Origin: an uncultured Oscillospiraceae bacterium
GTDB taxonomy: Bacteria > Bacillota > Clostridia > Oscillospirales > Oscillospiraceae
Length of the DNA: 64,000 nt
Assembly (NCBI GenBank): GCA_910588635.1
Contig: CAJUPW010000001.1
Span: 38,385-102,384 of the forward strand
Direction of reading: 5' to 3'
The translations under genes were made by a program, and so were the position numbers. The notes under the pieces were generated by a model. The model did not search any database. It saw only the letters and a list, made by a program, of their open reading frames with translations, and had not been told where the DNA came from. Of the stretch, positions 56,745 through 64,000 are shown piece by piece; the stretch's first letter is position 1, and each line of letters opens with the position of its first letter.

Positions 56745-58127
56745 CTATTTTCCCACACAGAATTTGGAGAATATCCGGTCGGTGACATCCTCCCGGACAC
56801 TTTGGCCGGTGAGCTCCCCCAGGGCGGACAGGGCCTCCTCCACATCGGTAAGGAGGGCATCGGGGGTGACGCCGGCTTCCAGCGCCTCTCGGGCCCGGCG
56901 GACCGCTTCTTTGGCCCGGGACGCGGCCTCCTCCTGGCGGGCGTTGGTGAGGAGCCGACCGTAGGGGACGGCGTTGTCCTTGGGAAAAAGAGCGGCAATT
57001 TCCTCTCCCAGCTCAATAACGGCCCTCTGCGGGTCCTGCTTCACGCTGACACACACCTGGGGGGGCAGCTCAAACTTCACCACCGGAACAGGGGCGGAGG
57101 GCAAATCGCATTTGCTGATGACCAAGATGGTGGGGGCCAGGGCCATCGCTTCCACAAGCAAGGCGGCGTCCTCCTCCGTGGTGGGCTGGCTCTGGTCCCA
57201 CAGCACCAGAATCAGCCCCGCCTCCTCCATGGCCTTTCGGGAGCGCTCCACTCCCAGCTTTTCCACCGGGTCGCTGGTGTCCCGCAGGCCGGCGGTGTCG
57301 ATGAGCCGCAGGGGGACGCCCCCCAGCTCGCACCGCTCCTCCACCGTGTCCCGGGTGGTGCCGGGGACGTCGGTGACGATGGCCCGGTCCCAGCCCAGCA
57401 TGGCGTTGAGCAAGGAGGATTTGCCCGCGTTGGGCCGGCCCACAATGGCGCAGGGCACCCCGTCCCGCAGCAGCTTTCCGCGGCCGCAGGCGGCCAGCAA
57501 GGCGTCCAGCTCTCTCTCCTGGACCTCCAGCGCGGCGGACAGCTCCTCCATACGGAAGGGGTCGATGTCCTCGTCCGGGTAGTCCAGCACTGCGTGGAAG
57601 TGGGCCATCACATCCACCAGGGCGGAGTAGATGTCCCCGATTTTTTTCGACAGCGCCCCGGCCAGCTGGCCCGCCGCGTGGCGGGCCCCCTCACGGCTCC
57701 GGGCCTCCAGCAGGTCTCCCACCGCCTCCGCCTGGGCCAGGTCCAGCCGGCCGTTGAGAAAGGCCCGGCGGGTAAATTCCCCGGCCTTCGCCTGCCGCGC
57801 CCCGGCGGCGAAGAGGGCCTCCAGCCCCAGGGTCAGCACCATGGGGGAGCCGTGGCACTGGAACTCCGCTGTGTCCTCCCCGGTATAGCTGTTGGGGCCC
57901 AGACTGTAGGTACACAGCACCCGGTCGATGGGCTGGCCCCCGCTGTCCAGCAGGTCGCCGTAGACCAGCTCCCGGGGGGTGTGGTCCCGCAATCCCTTGC
58001 GCCCCAACGGTTTGAAGCATTTTTCCGCAATGGGTACAGCCTCGGGGCCGGACAGGCGCAGAATGCCGATGGCCCCCGGCCCCGGGGGCGTGGAGATAGC
58101 CGCGATGGTGTGGGGATGGATGGACAT
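56745..58127 (-). CDS. mnmE: tRNA modification GTPase MnmE
   Basis: A 460-residue GTPase that with MnmG installs the carboxymethylaminomethyl group at wobble U34. The N-terminal folate-binding domain (IAAISTPPGPGAIGILRLSG), the G domain with GRPNAGKSSLLN, DTAGLRDT and SKCD, and the C-terminal CVGK that carries the catalytic cysteine are all present. In many firmicutes mnmE lies in the oriC cluster with mnmG; here its neighbours are different. Confidence 0.97.
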   Translation of the reverse strand: MSIHPHTIAAISTPPGPGAIGILRLSGPEAVPIAEKCFKPLGRKGLRDHTPRELVYGDLLDSGGQPIDRVLCTYSLGPNSYTGEDTAEFQCHGSPMVLTLGLEALFAAGARQAKAGEFTRRAFLNGRLDLAQAEAVGDLLEARSREGARHAAGQLAGALSKKIGDIYSALVDVMAHFHAVLDYPDEDIDPFRMEELSAALEVQERELDALLAACGRGKLLRDGVPCAIVGRPNAGKSSLLNAMLGWDRAIVTDVPGTTRDTVEERCELGGVPLRLIDTAGLRDTSDPVEKLGVERSRKAMEEAGLILVLWDQSQPTTEEDAALLVEAMALAPTILVISKCDLPSAPVPVVKFELPPQVCVSVKQDPQRAVIELGEEIAALFPKDNAVPYGRLLTNARQEEAASRAKEAVRRAREALEAGVTPDALLTDVEEALSALGELTGQSVREDVTDRIFSKFCVGK

Positions 58128-58531
58128 GGGGTGCGCTCCTTTCGCGACGCGGCGGGAAATTCACGTTCTCCTGCAAAAATACCGCCGGGAAAAGTTTGTG
58201 TAAAATTGACCCTTGACAAACATTATGGAAACCCGTGAATGAATACTCACGGTTTGAACAGTTGACATAACCGATGTGGAAAACCCTGTGGACAATGTGG
58301 AAAACCCCTCTGTCCCAGGGAAAACCGCTGTTGAAATAACGGTGTAAAAAGTGGATAAAAAACTGCATAGAGGGTGACAAAATAATTTCTGCGGCCGGGA
58401 GGCTTCTGGGATATTCTGGGCGGACCTCCCCCATTTTTTGCAAGAGGGCCTGTAAAACATGGGCGGCCAAAGGCCGCCCTTGCTTATTTCTGATTTAATT
58501 TCATTATTGATATTGAAGAAATATTGCCATA
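58128..58531. other. 404-bp intergenic region with DnaA-box-like cluster
   Basis: Four sites one mismatch from TGTGGATAA lie close together: TGTGGAAAA (58275), TGTGGACAA (58287), TGTGGAAAA (58296) and AGTGGATAA (58350). A GGGCGGCC hairpin at 58461-58479 ends the AT-rich gene on the right. An mnmE promoter was not resolved. Confidence 0.4.
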
Positions 58532-59029
58532 TTACATACTCCATGTTACATCTATATCATCGTTACTTCCTGTAACTGTGCCTTTAAGCCAACATGTTTT
58601 AGATATTATATCGAATCCAGTTACATCAAACGATAATCTACCATATGTAGTTGTATGGGTTAAGATTGGATTCTCATAAGTTGCCGCAATAGTTGTAATC
58701 TGGTAATCTCTTACCGAAATAACCTTGTTATTAGAAATATCCATGTAGAATTCAGCGTTAAGAATTACGCCTACAAACCACACCCTCCATGTTGTTACGG
58801 ATGCTCTATTCGATATAGATACCAATTCAATACCAACTTGAGCAGGATTTCCATCACAGTCAACAATTTCTACAGAAAAACTCTTGCCCACATCCAGTTC
58901 TCCTACATTGCAAAACGTTACACCCTTCTCATGCATGATAGCTTTCGTTTCAGGTGTCGCTGCAAATACACTAAGCTGCGTTGAAACACATAGTATAACC
59001 GCAAGAATAATACTACTAAATTTTTTCAA
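58532..59029 (-). CDS. Secreted protein, 165 aa (possibly DUF5626-like)
   Basis: A Sec signal peptide (KKFSSIILAVILCVSTQLSV, cleavage after VFA) and a beta-rich mature part containing WRVWFVGVILNAEFYMDISN, NKVISVRDYQI. The latter pattern reminds me of DUF5626 proteins, a weak assignment. AT-rich. It lies directly downstream of the membrane-anchored XRE gene, as in the 20-22 kb island. Confidence 0.72.
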   Translation of the reverse strand: MKKFSSIILAVILCVSTQLSVFAATPETKAIMHEKGVTFCNVGELDVGKSFSVEIVDCDGNPAQVGIELVSISNRASVTTWRVWFVGVILNAEFYMDISNNKVISVRDYQITTIAATYENPILTHTTTYGRLSFDVTGFDIISKTCWLKGTVTGSNDDIDVTWSM

Positions 59030-59072
59030 TTTGTCAATTCCTTTCTTTATTCAGTATAAATTGAGAATGAAC

Positions 59073-59531
59073 TTATGTTCGATTATTTCCTGTTCGTCCC
59101 TTTTTAATTATAGCGATCAAAATAAAAATAATTGCTGTAAACAAAAATAAGTAAATAACAATCATTGCCACCATAGTGGCATTTGCCCATCTTCCCAAAA
59201 GAAAAATGCCAATGATAATGCTCACAAAAATAATGCTCAGTTTCTTTGTATTCCAATCTTCTTTCTTCTTGTTTTCCTTTGATTTCATACTCTCCTCATT
59301 AATCGTTGAGATACAATCCGTCATTTGAATAGTCTCCTCTGAACTAATCAAATCATCCATTGATATTTGATATAATTCGCTCAAGCATTTCAAATTTTCA
59401 ATTGAGGGCACCGCCTTTCCTGTTTCCCATTTTGATATCGCTTGGCGAGACACTTGTAACATCTCGGCCAATTCCATCTGGGATAACCGTTTTTTCTTGC
59501 GCAGAGATACGAGTTTCTTACTTAACTTCAT
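59073..59531 (-). CDS. Membrane-anchored XRE-family regulator, second example
   Basis: A 152-residue protein: an XRE helix-turn-helix (1-65, RLSQMELAEMLQVSRQAISK, WETGKAVPS), a charged linker, and two membrane helices (about 97-116 and 120-143). The start at 59531 follows AAGGGG. A strong palindrome lies at its promoter. AT-rich, unlike the flanking genes. It precedes a secreted protein, as does the XRE gene at 21558. Confidence 0.88.
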   Translation of the reverse strand: MKLSKKLVSLRKKKRLSQMELAEMLQVSRQAISKWETGKAVPSIENLKCLSELYQISMDDLISSEETIQMTDCISTINEESMKSKENKKKEDWNTKKLSIIFVSIIIGIFLLGRWANATMVAMIVIYLFLFTAIIFILIAIIKKGRTGNNRT

Positions 59532-59577
59532 CTTGATGTCCCCTTCTATCGTCTTATAGCATAGCAAAAAATCAAGT

Positions 59578-59603
59578 AAAGTAAACCATCTTCGGTTTAC
59601 TTT
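59578..59603. promoter_or_regulatory. Operator palindrome of the second XRE gene
   Basis: AAAGTAAACC and GGTTTACTTT: perfect 10-bp arms with a 6-bp centre, 47 bp upstream of the start and overlapping the likely -35 on the minus strand. Confidence 0.75.
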
Positions 59604-59650
59604 TGCGAAACCAATAGTTGCATATAACAATTTCTATAGCTTTTATAGCA

Positions 59651-59676
59651 AAAAGCCCCCTTGCTACAGGGGGCTT
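59651..59676 (-). terminator. Terminator of the FAD dehydrogenase gene
   Basis: AGCCCCCT / AGGGGGCT around TGCTAC, followed by TTTTTGCT on the minus strand. Confidence 0.9.
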
Positions 59677-59687
59677 AAGGTACATCA

Positions 59688-61076
59688 TTACAGCCGTTTG
59701 CAGACAGCCCGCGCCGCCTGGACGCCGGAGGCCCCCGCCTGGGCCAGCCCTCGGGTCACTCCCGCGCCGTCGCCGGCGGCGAAAAAGTTGGGTAGGGCGG
59801 TCTCCAGCTCCTGGGTGAGCTGGAGGCGGGCGGAGTAGAACTTCACCTCGGCGCCGTAGAGCAGCGTGTCGTAGTTGGCGGTGCCGGGGGCAATCTTGTC
59901 AAGCTGATAGATCATCTCAATGAGGTCGTCCAGCTGCCGCTTGGGCAAGGTGAGGGACAGGTCCCCCGGGACGGCCGCGGTAAGGGTGGGCCGGACAGTG
60001 GACTTGCTCATCCGGTGCTCGTTGGTGCGCCGGCCCCCCACCAGATCGCCGAAGCGCTGGACCAGCACCCCGCCGGCCAGCATGTTGGACAGGGAGGCCA
60101 CATGCTTGCCGTAGCGGTAAGGCTCGTTGAAGGGCTTGGTGAAGCGGTTGGAGACCAGCAGCGCGAAGTTGGTGTTCTCGGAGCGGAGGGCGGGGTCAGC
60201 GTAGGAGTGGCCGTTTACCGTGTTGATGCCCTCCACGTTCTCCGCCACCACGTGGCCGTAGGGGTTCATGCAGAAGGTGCGCACGCTGTCGCCGTACTGC
60301 TTGGTGCGGTAGACCAGCTTGGACTCGTAGACTACGTCGGTGATGTGCTCGAAGATGACGGCGGGCAGCTCCACCCGCACGCCCACATCCACCTGGTTGT
60401 TCAGCAGCTCCAGCCCCAGGTCCTTGCACTGGTTGGAGAACCACTCCGCTCCCGACCGGCCCGGCGCGGCGATCAGATACCGGCACTGCACCTCGCCCCC
60501 CTTGGCCAGAACCAGGCGGTAGCCGCCGTCGGCTTTGGCGATGGAGGCCACCTCGGTATGGAACGCAAACTCCAGCTTGTCCGCCAATCCCTCGTAGATG
60601 TTGGTGAGGATACGCAGGTTGTTCTCGGTGCCCAGGTGCTTGCACCGGGCCTGGAGCAGGTGGAGGTCATAGGCCAGAGCCCGGCGGGCCAGCTTCCGGG
60701 CGGCCTCGCTCTCGGTGGAGTAGACCTCGGTGGTGGCCCCGTGCGCCACGTTGATGGAGTCCACGTAGTCGATGAGACCCATGACTTGGGCAGGCTCTAT
60801 AAAGTCGGTAAGCCAGCCGCCGAACTGGGTGGTGAAGTTGAACTTCCCGTCGGAGAAGGCCCCGGCTCCGCCGAAGCCGCACATGGTATGGCACACGGGA
60901 CAGTGGATACACTCTTTCACCTTGCCCGCCACAATGGGGCAGCTGCGGTGGTAGATGTCCGCCCCCTGGTCCAGGGCCAGCACCTTCAGCCCGGGATGGA
61001 GATGGGCCAGCTCGTAAGCGGCGAAGATGCCCGCCTCGCCGCAGCCCAGAATAATCACGTCGTATCTGGCGTTCAT
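59688..61076 (-). CDS. FAD-dependent dehydrogenase (COG2509-like)
   Basis: A 462-residue oxidoreductase: N-terminal FAD fold (DVIILGCGEAGIFAAYEL), then CPIVAGKVKECIHCPVCHTM in two parts followed by CGFGGAGAFSDGKFN, a cysteine-rich signature of this family, and the C-terminal FFAAGDGAGVTRGLAQAGASG FAD-binding end. No partner is adjacent; substrate unknown. Confidence 0.9.
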   Translation of the reverse strand: MNARYDVIILGCGEAGIFAAYELAHLHPGLKVLALDQGADIYHRSCPIVAGKVKECIHCPVCHTMCGFGGAGAFSDGKFNFTTQFGGWLTDFIEPAQVMGLIDYVDSINVAHGATTEVYSTESEAARKLARRALAYDLHLLQARCKHLGTENNLRILTNIYEGLADKLEFAFHTEVASIAKADGGYRLVLAKGGEVQCRYLIAAPGRSGAEWFSNQCKDLGLELLNNQVDVGVRVELPAVIFEHITDVVYESKLVYRTKQYGDSVRTFCMNPYGHVVAENVEGINTVNGHSYADPALRSENTNFALLVSNRFTKPFNEPYRYGKHVASLSNMLAGGVLVQRFGDLVGGRRTNEHRMSKSTVRPTLTAAVPGDLSLTLPKRQLDDLIEMIYQLDKIAPGTANYDTLLYGAEVKFYSARLQLTQELETALPNFFAAGDGAGVTRGLAQAGASGVQAARAVCKRL

Positions 61077-61171
61077 GAGGTCTCCTCCTTTTGTTCGTGT
61101 ATCCTGAGTATAACACAGCTCCGGGCAAAACTCAACGGCCCGTCAATCCGGCGGGCCGTATTTTGAAATAT

Positions 61172-61567
61172 TCAGCTCTTTTCCTGGAAGCTGGCGCCGC
61201 AGGCGCGGCAGGTGACCGTGATCTGCCCCTTGCCCCGGGGGACCCGCAGCCGCTGGCCGCAGCTGGGGCACTTGAAATAGACGTGCTCCTTGTCCCTGTG
61301 GATGTTCCGGCGCATATGGACCCAACTGATCAGCGGGCCGGCGGCCTTCATAAATTTCGCGTTTTCCATCCGCCGCCGCTCTATGTTCCGGGAGAACAGC
61401 CGGAACAGCGTGACCAGCAGCAGAGCGAAGCTGATCCAGTACAGAAGTTCCGCCCGGATAAAGACAAATGCCAGATAGAGCAGCAAATACAGACCCATCA
61501 GGAACAGATTCAGCGGATCGTTCCCGTACCTGCCGTACATAAATCGCTGGATCGCATTTCGAATCAT
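61172..61567 (-). CDS. Membrane protein with C-terminal zinc ribbon
   Basis: A 131-residue protein with two membrane helices (about 22-38 and 42-58) and a C-terminal double CxxC (CPSCGQRL and CRACGASF) zinc ribbon. Function unknown. Not obviously linked to its neighbours. Confidence 0.82.
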   Translation of the reverse strand: MIRNAIQRFMYGRYGNDPLNLFLMGLYLLLYLAFVFIRAELLYWISFALLLVTLFRLFSRNIERRRMENAKFMKAAGPLISWVHMRRNIHRDKEHVYFKCPSCGQRLRVPRGKGQITVTCRACGASFQEKS

Positions 61568-61589
61568 CAGAGCGCCCCCTTGGCTGACA

Positions 61590-61615
61590 AAAGGCGGCAG
61601 GCGTGAGCGCCTGCC
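61590..61615 (-). terminator. Terminator of the radical SAM operon
   Basis: GGCAGGCG / CGCCTGCC around TGAG, followed by GCCTTTT on the minus strand. Nothing else is seen in 61616-61744. Confidence 0.75.
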
Positions 61616-61744
61616 AAAAATACAATTTACATGATACCCTTTCTGTGGAGGCCCGTCAAGAAGAAAATCGTAAACAATATGTAAATTTCACCGCCTTTTC
61701 CCGCTTTTCCGTCCATCTGGCTCGCTCTGTAAGGGCAAAGCGCC

Positions 61745-62998
61745 TTATAGGGTGACGCGCTCCGGGAAGGCCTCCCGGCGCAGGACGCCCCACATTTTGT
61801 CAATATAGGACAGGGTATAGAAATTCTCGTAGTAGTGGTAGAAAAACGCCCCCCTCAGGGTCATCTGCCAGACTCCGTCCTCCTCCGTCACAAGACCCAG
61901 CAGCCTGGCGCCCCCCAGCTCCAAACCGTACATCCGCCTCAGCGGGACGCCGAAGAACCGCTGAAAGTCCCTCTCGTCCACCCGGGTGCTGTAGGCGGTC
62001 CAAAACAGATAATACACCATCCGCTGTCGGAGAGAAAACCGTAGGGTCAGGGAGGTGGGGAGGGTCCCGCTCTCCACCCGCCCGCAATACTCCTCGACGG
62101 AAAAGGTGTTGATTTTAAACTGCTCCCGCAGCAGGGTGGCGGCGGAGCAGCCAAACCCCAGGAAGTTGTCCCGGGTCATGGAGGAGTACCGGGCCTCCGC
62201 CCGGCTGGAGAAGGTCCAGATAGAGGTGCGGGCATACCCCCGCTCCAGGCAGTAGCTGGTGATTTGATCCAGCAGCTTCCGTTTCTCCCCCTTCGCCATA
62301 GCCGGGAGGGGGCTGGCGGTAAAGGTGAAGTCGATAAAGGGGTAGACAGCCACATGGTTTGCCCCATGGGAGAAGGCCAGATCAATGTCCGTCCGCAGGT
62401 CCCGGAAGGTCTGCCCCGGGAGCGCGAAGATCAGGTCCATAGACACCGTCTCAAAGGGGACCCGCTCCAGAGCGGCCGACAGGGTGGGCAGGTCCACCGC
62501 CCCCCGCCCCAGAAGGGTCTGATACTTCTCCTGAAAGGACTGCGCCCCTATGCTGATCTTCGTGACGCCGGCCTCCTTCAGGGTCCGCAGAAGGGGGACG
62601 GCCACGTCGTCCGGGTGGAGCTCCACACCGATCCCCTGGGTGACGGTGAAATGCTCCTCCACCGCCCCGATGATCTCCCCCAGCCGCCCGGCGGCCAGCG
62701 CCGGGGTCCCGCCGCCGAAGTACAGGCTGGTGACCTCCCTTTTGGCTTTCACCTGGGCGCCGACCATGTGAATTTCCCGGATCAGGGCGTCGATGTACCG
62801 GCCGCACAGCCCGGCGTCATAGACCGTCTTGCAGTAGGGGCAGAAATTGCACAGGCTCCGGCAGAAGGGGATGTGGATGTACAGCCCCAGGCCCTGGCAG
62901 TCCTCATAGGGGAGGGTCCGGTCAAACTCGCCGGTCAATACAAAGGGCTTTACCGACCGGGTGAGCCACATCCGTGTCAAATTGGTGATGATTCCCAT
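61745..62998 (-). CDS. Radical SAM protein, HemN/HemW-like
   Basis: A 417-residue radical SAM enzyme. The HemN-type opening IHIPFCRSLCNFCPYCK contains the CxxxCxxC cluster motif with an extra Cys; further signatures are YFGGGTPA, SIGAQSFQ and DLIFALPGQT. HemW-type proteins carry heme; oxygen-independent coproporphyrinogen oxidase is another possibility, but the pairing with a second radical SAM gene is unusual. The start at 62998 follows GAGGAG. Confidence 0.88.
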   Translation of the reverse strand: MGIITNLTRMWLTRSVKPFVLTGEFDRTLPYEDCQGLGLYIHIPFCRSLCNFCPYCKTVYDAGLCGRYIDALIREIHMVGAQVKAKREVTSLYFGGGTPALAAGRLGEIIGAVEEHFTVTQGIGVELHPDDVAVPLLRTLKEAGVTKISIGAQSFQEKYQTLLGRGAVDLPTLSAALERVPFETVSMDLIFALPGQTFRDLRTDIDLAFSHGANHVAVYPFIDFTFTASPLPAMAKGEKRKLLDQITSYCLERGYARTSIWTFSSRAEARYSSMTRDNFLGFGCSAATLLREQFKINTFSVEEYCGRVESGTLPTSLTLRFSLRQRMVYYLFWTAYSTRVDERDFQRFFGVPLRRMYGLELGGARLLGLVTEEDGVWQMTLRGAFFYHYYENFYTLSYIDKMWGVLRREAFPERVTL

Positions 62999-63009
62999 AG
63001 GTCCGCTCC

Positions 63010-63912
63010 TCAGATATAGTTTAAATAGGTCCGCAGCATCTCCCGGATGATTCTCACATTCCCGCGGAACAGCAGAGTGTACTCGGCTACAAAGAAATAG
63101 CCGCACCGCTCACACAGGCCTGGCACATGGACGCACCGCCCGCATACGCTGAGCCGGCCGTCCTCCATCACCACGCACTGGCGGCACGGGGTGGGAAATC
63201 GGTTGTCAATGAGGTAGGGGAAGGCGCTCTTCAGGTTGAACACGGGCGCCCCCTCCTCCATCATTTGGGTAATGACGGCGCAGCACCGGGCCTTCTCCTC
63301 CCGGCTCAGGGCCAGCTCCTCCGTGTCCGGATAGGGGGTATGGAAGTTGAAGGAGACTGCCCGGACGTTTGGCTCCTCCTTCGCCGTCAGACACACATCC
63401 CGGACGGCGTTCTTGTTAATCCGGTTGATGGCCATATAGAGGCAGATATTGCCGGAGGAGGCATTGCGGATGTTCTCCAGGATCAGGTCGTAGGTGTCCC
63501 CCCGAATGGCGTTGTGCCGCTCCCGGTCCCCGTCCAGGCTGAGGAGAATCAGGTCGGCCTCAGGCAGGTCCAGGGGAAAGGTGCCGTTGGTCACCACGTT
63601 CACAATGAGAAAGCCCAGCGCCCTGGCTTCGACAACCAGCTCCCGCAGTCCCTTCTCTCCGTCCCGCCAGAGGAAGGTCTCGCCGCCGCAGAAAAACAGG
63701 ATGCGCACCCCCATCTCATACAGGCGGGACATCTCCTCCCTGATCTGCCGGTAGGGGTGGATCACGGCGGTGATGTTGTTCACCGAACAGTGCTTGCAGT
63801 TCAGATTGCACTTGTCCGTCAGGATGATCGTGCCCAGAATGGGGTCCGCCCTCCGGAACAGGATGGTTTTTACGCCGAAGCAGGCCAAATGGACAAAAGA
63901 TGAAAGCTTCAC
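63010..63912 (-). CDS. Radical SAM protein with C-terminal cysteine cluster
   Basis: A 300-residue radical SAM enzyme with CNLNCKHCS (CxxxCxxC) near residue 35, FFCGGETFLW, NVVTNGTFP and LLSLDGD. The C-terminus has six cysteines (CRQC, CGRC, CERC pairs), suggesting an auxiliary 4Fe-4S cluster of SPASM/twitch type. It lies 11 bp before the HemN-like gene. No precursor peptide was seen in the window; the operon start is near its right edge. Confidence 0.87.
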   Translation of the reverse strand: MKLSSFVHLACFGVKTILFRRADPILGTIILTDKCNLNCKHCSVNNITAVIHPYRQIREEMSRLYEMGVRILFFCGGETFLWRDGEKGLRELVVEARALGFLIVNVVTNGTFPLDLPEADLILLSLDGDRERHNAIRGDTYDLILENIRNASSGNICLYMAINRINKNAVRDVCLTAKEEPNVRAVSFNFHTPYPDTEELALSREEKARCCAVITQMMEEGAPVFNLKSAFPYLIDNRFPTPCRQCVVMEDGRLSVCGRCVHVPGLCERCGYFFVAEYTLLFRGNVRIIREMLRTYLNYI

Positions 63913-64000
63913 GGCCGCTCCCCCCCTTTTTTCTTCAGTATAACCGCCCCGCCCCGGCCTGATCCAAATGACAGCGCCAATTCAGGAGCGCCCTTCGGGG

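Noticed and set aside
58275..58358. A chromosomal replication origin
   Set aside because: There is no dnaA, dnaN, rpmH or mnmG next to it and no perfect DnaA box; kept only as a low-interest cluster.
1..64000. CRISPR arrays, tRNA/rRNA genes, insertion sequences, prophage
   Set aside because: None was recognised: no regular spacer repeats, no cloverleaf or rRNA stretches, no transposase or phage structural genes. The only recombinase is the small serine enzyme at 26955.

Overview
This GC-rich window looks like a chromosome segment of a motile, spore-forming anaerobe of the class Clostridia, most likely Oscillospiraceae (Oscillibacter/Flavonifractor-like). This is an inference from gene content and style: spo0A, an alpha/beta-type SASP and the spore protease gpr; a flagellar block (flgM-flgN-flgK-flgL-DUF6470-fliW-csrA) plus flagellin; a two-subunit class I fumarate hydratase; CIRCE-controlled htpG; and frequent GTG/TTG starts. 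I see no prophage, CRISPR array, rRNA or tRNA.

Layout. 0-7 kb: 3' end of the fumarate hydratase operon, two unknown conserved-looking genes, then a Crp/Fnr-type regulator and an ABC importer (lipoprotein, permease, ATPase). 7-10 kb: TSCPD protein, spo0A, a divergent short pyruvate-kinase-like gene, SASP. 10-15.7 kb: minus-strand late flagellar operon. 15.8-20 kb: unknown gene, YbjQ, a MerR regulator carrying a membrane domain followed by two free-standing copies of that domain, trmO, a CBS-domain protein. 20-22 kb: AT-rich island with two secreted proteins, a 4-TM protein, a membrane-anchored XRE regulator and a gene remnant. 22-29 kb: htpG, flagellin, a divergent CsrA paralogue, a 102-bp segment between inverted 24-bp sites, a serine recombinase, an HHH protein, asnS. 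29-34 kb: hybrid histidine kinase, REC-HD-GYP protein, Hpt protein. 34-43 kb: MATE pump and two ABC systems. 43-47 kb: gpr, rpsT, BrkB/YihY protein, and a frameshifted secreted S1 protease in AT-rich DNA. 47-56.6 kb: a 1598-residue multidomain protein, an LDH/MDH-like dehydrogenase, a flavoprotein, and a GntR/ABC operon. 56.7-64 kb: mnmE, a second AT-rich patch (secreted protein plus membrane XRE), an FAD-dependent dehydrogenase, a zinc-ribbon membrane protein, and two radical SAM genes.

Main discovery candidate. Between the serine recombinase (26955-27611) and a csrA-like gene plus flagellin (26614-24371) lies a small segment bounded by 24-bp inverted sites that match at 23/24 positions. It contains a near-consensus sigma-28 promoter (TAAA, 15 bp, GCCGATAC). 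As sequenced, this promoter points away from flagellin and straight into an 18-bp hairpin formed by the right-hand site. Inversion would aim it at csrA-like and flagellin, and would also dismantle the hairpin. I read this as a flagellin phase switch with a built-in terminator and a dedicated CsrA-like protein, in a genome that also encodes the canonical FliW-CsrA pair. The flagellin leader carries a GGA motif in a hairpin loop, the usual form of a CsrA site.
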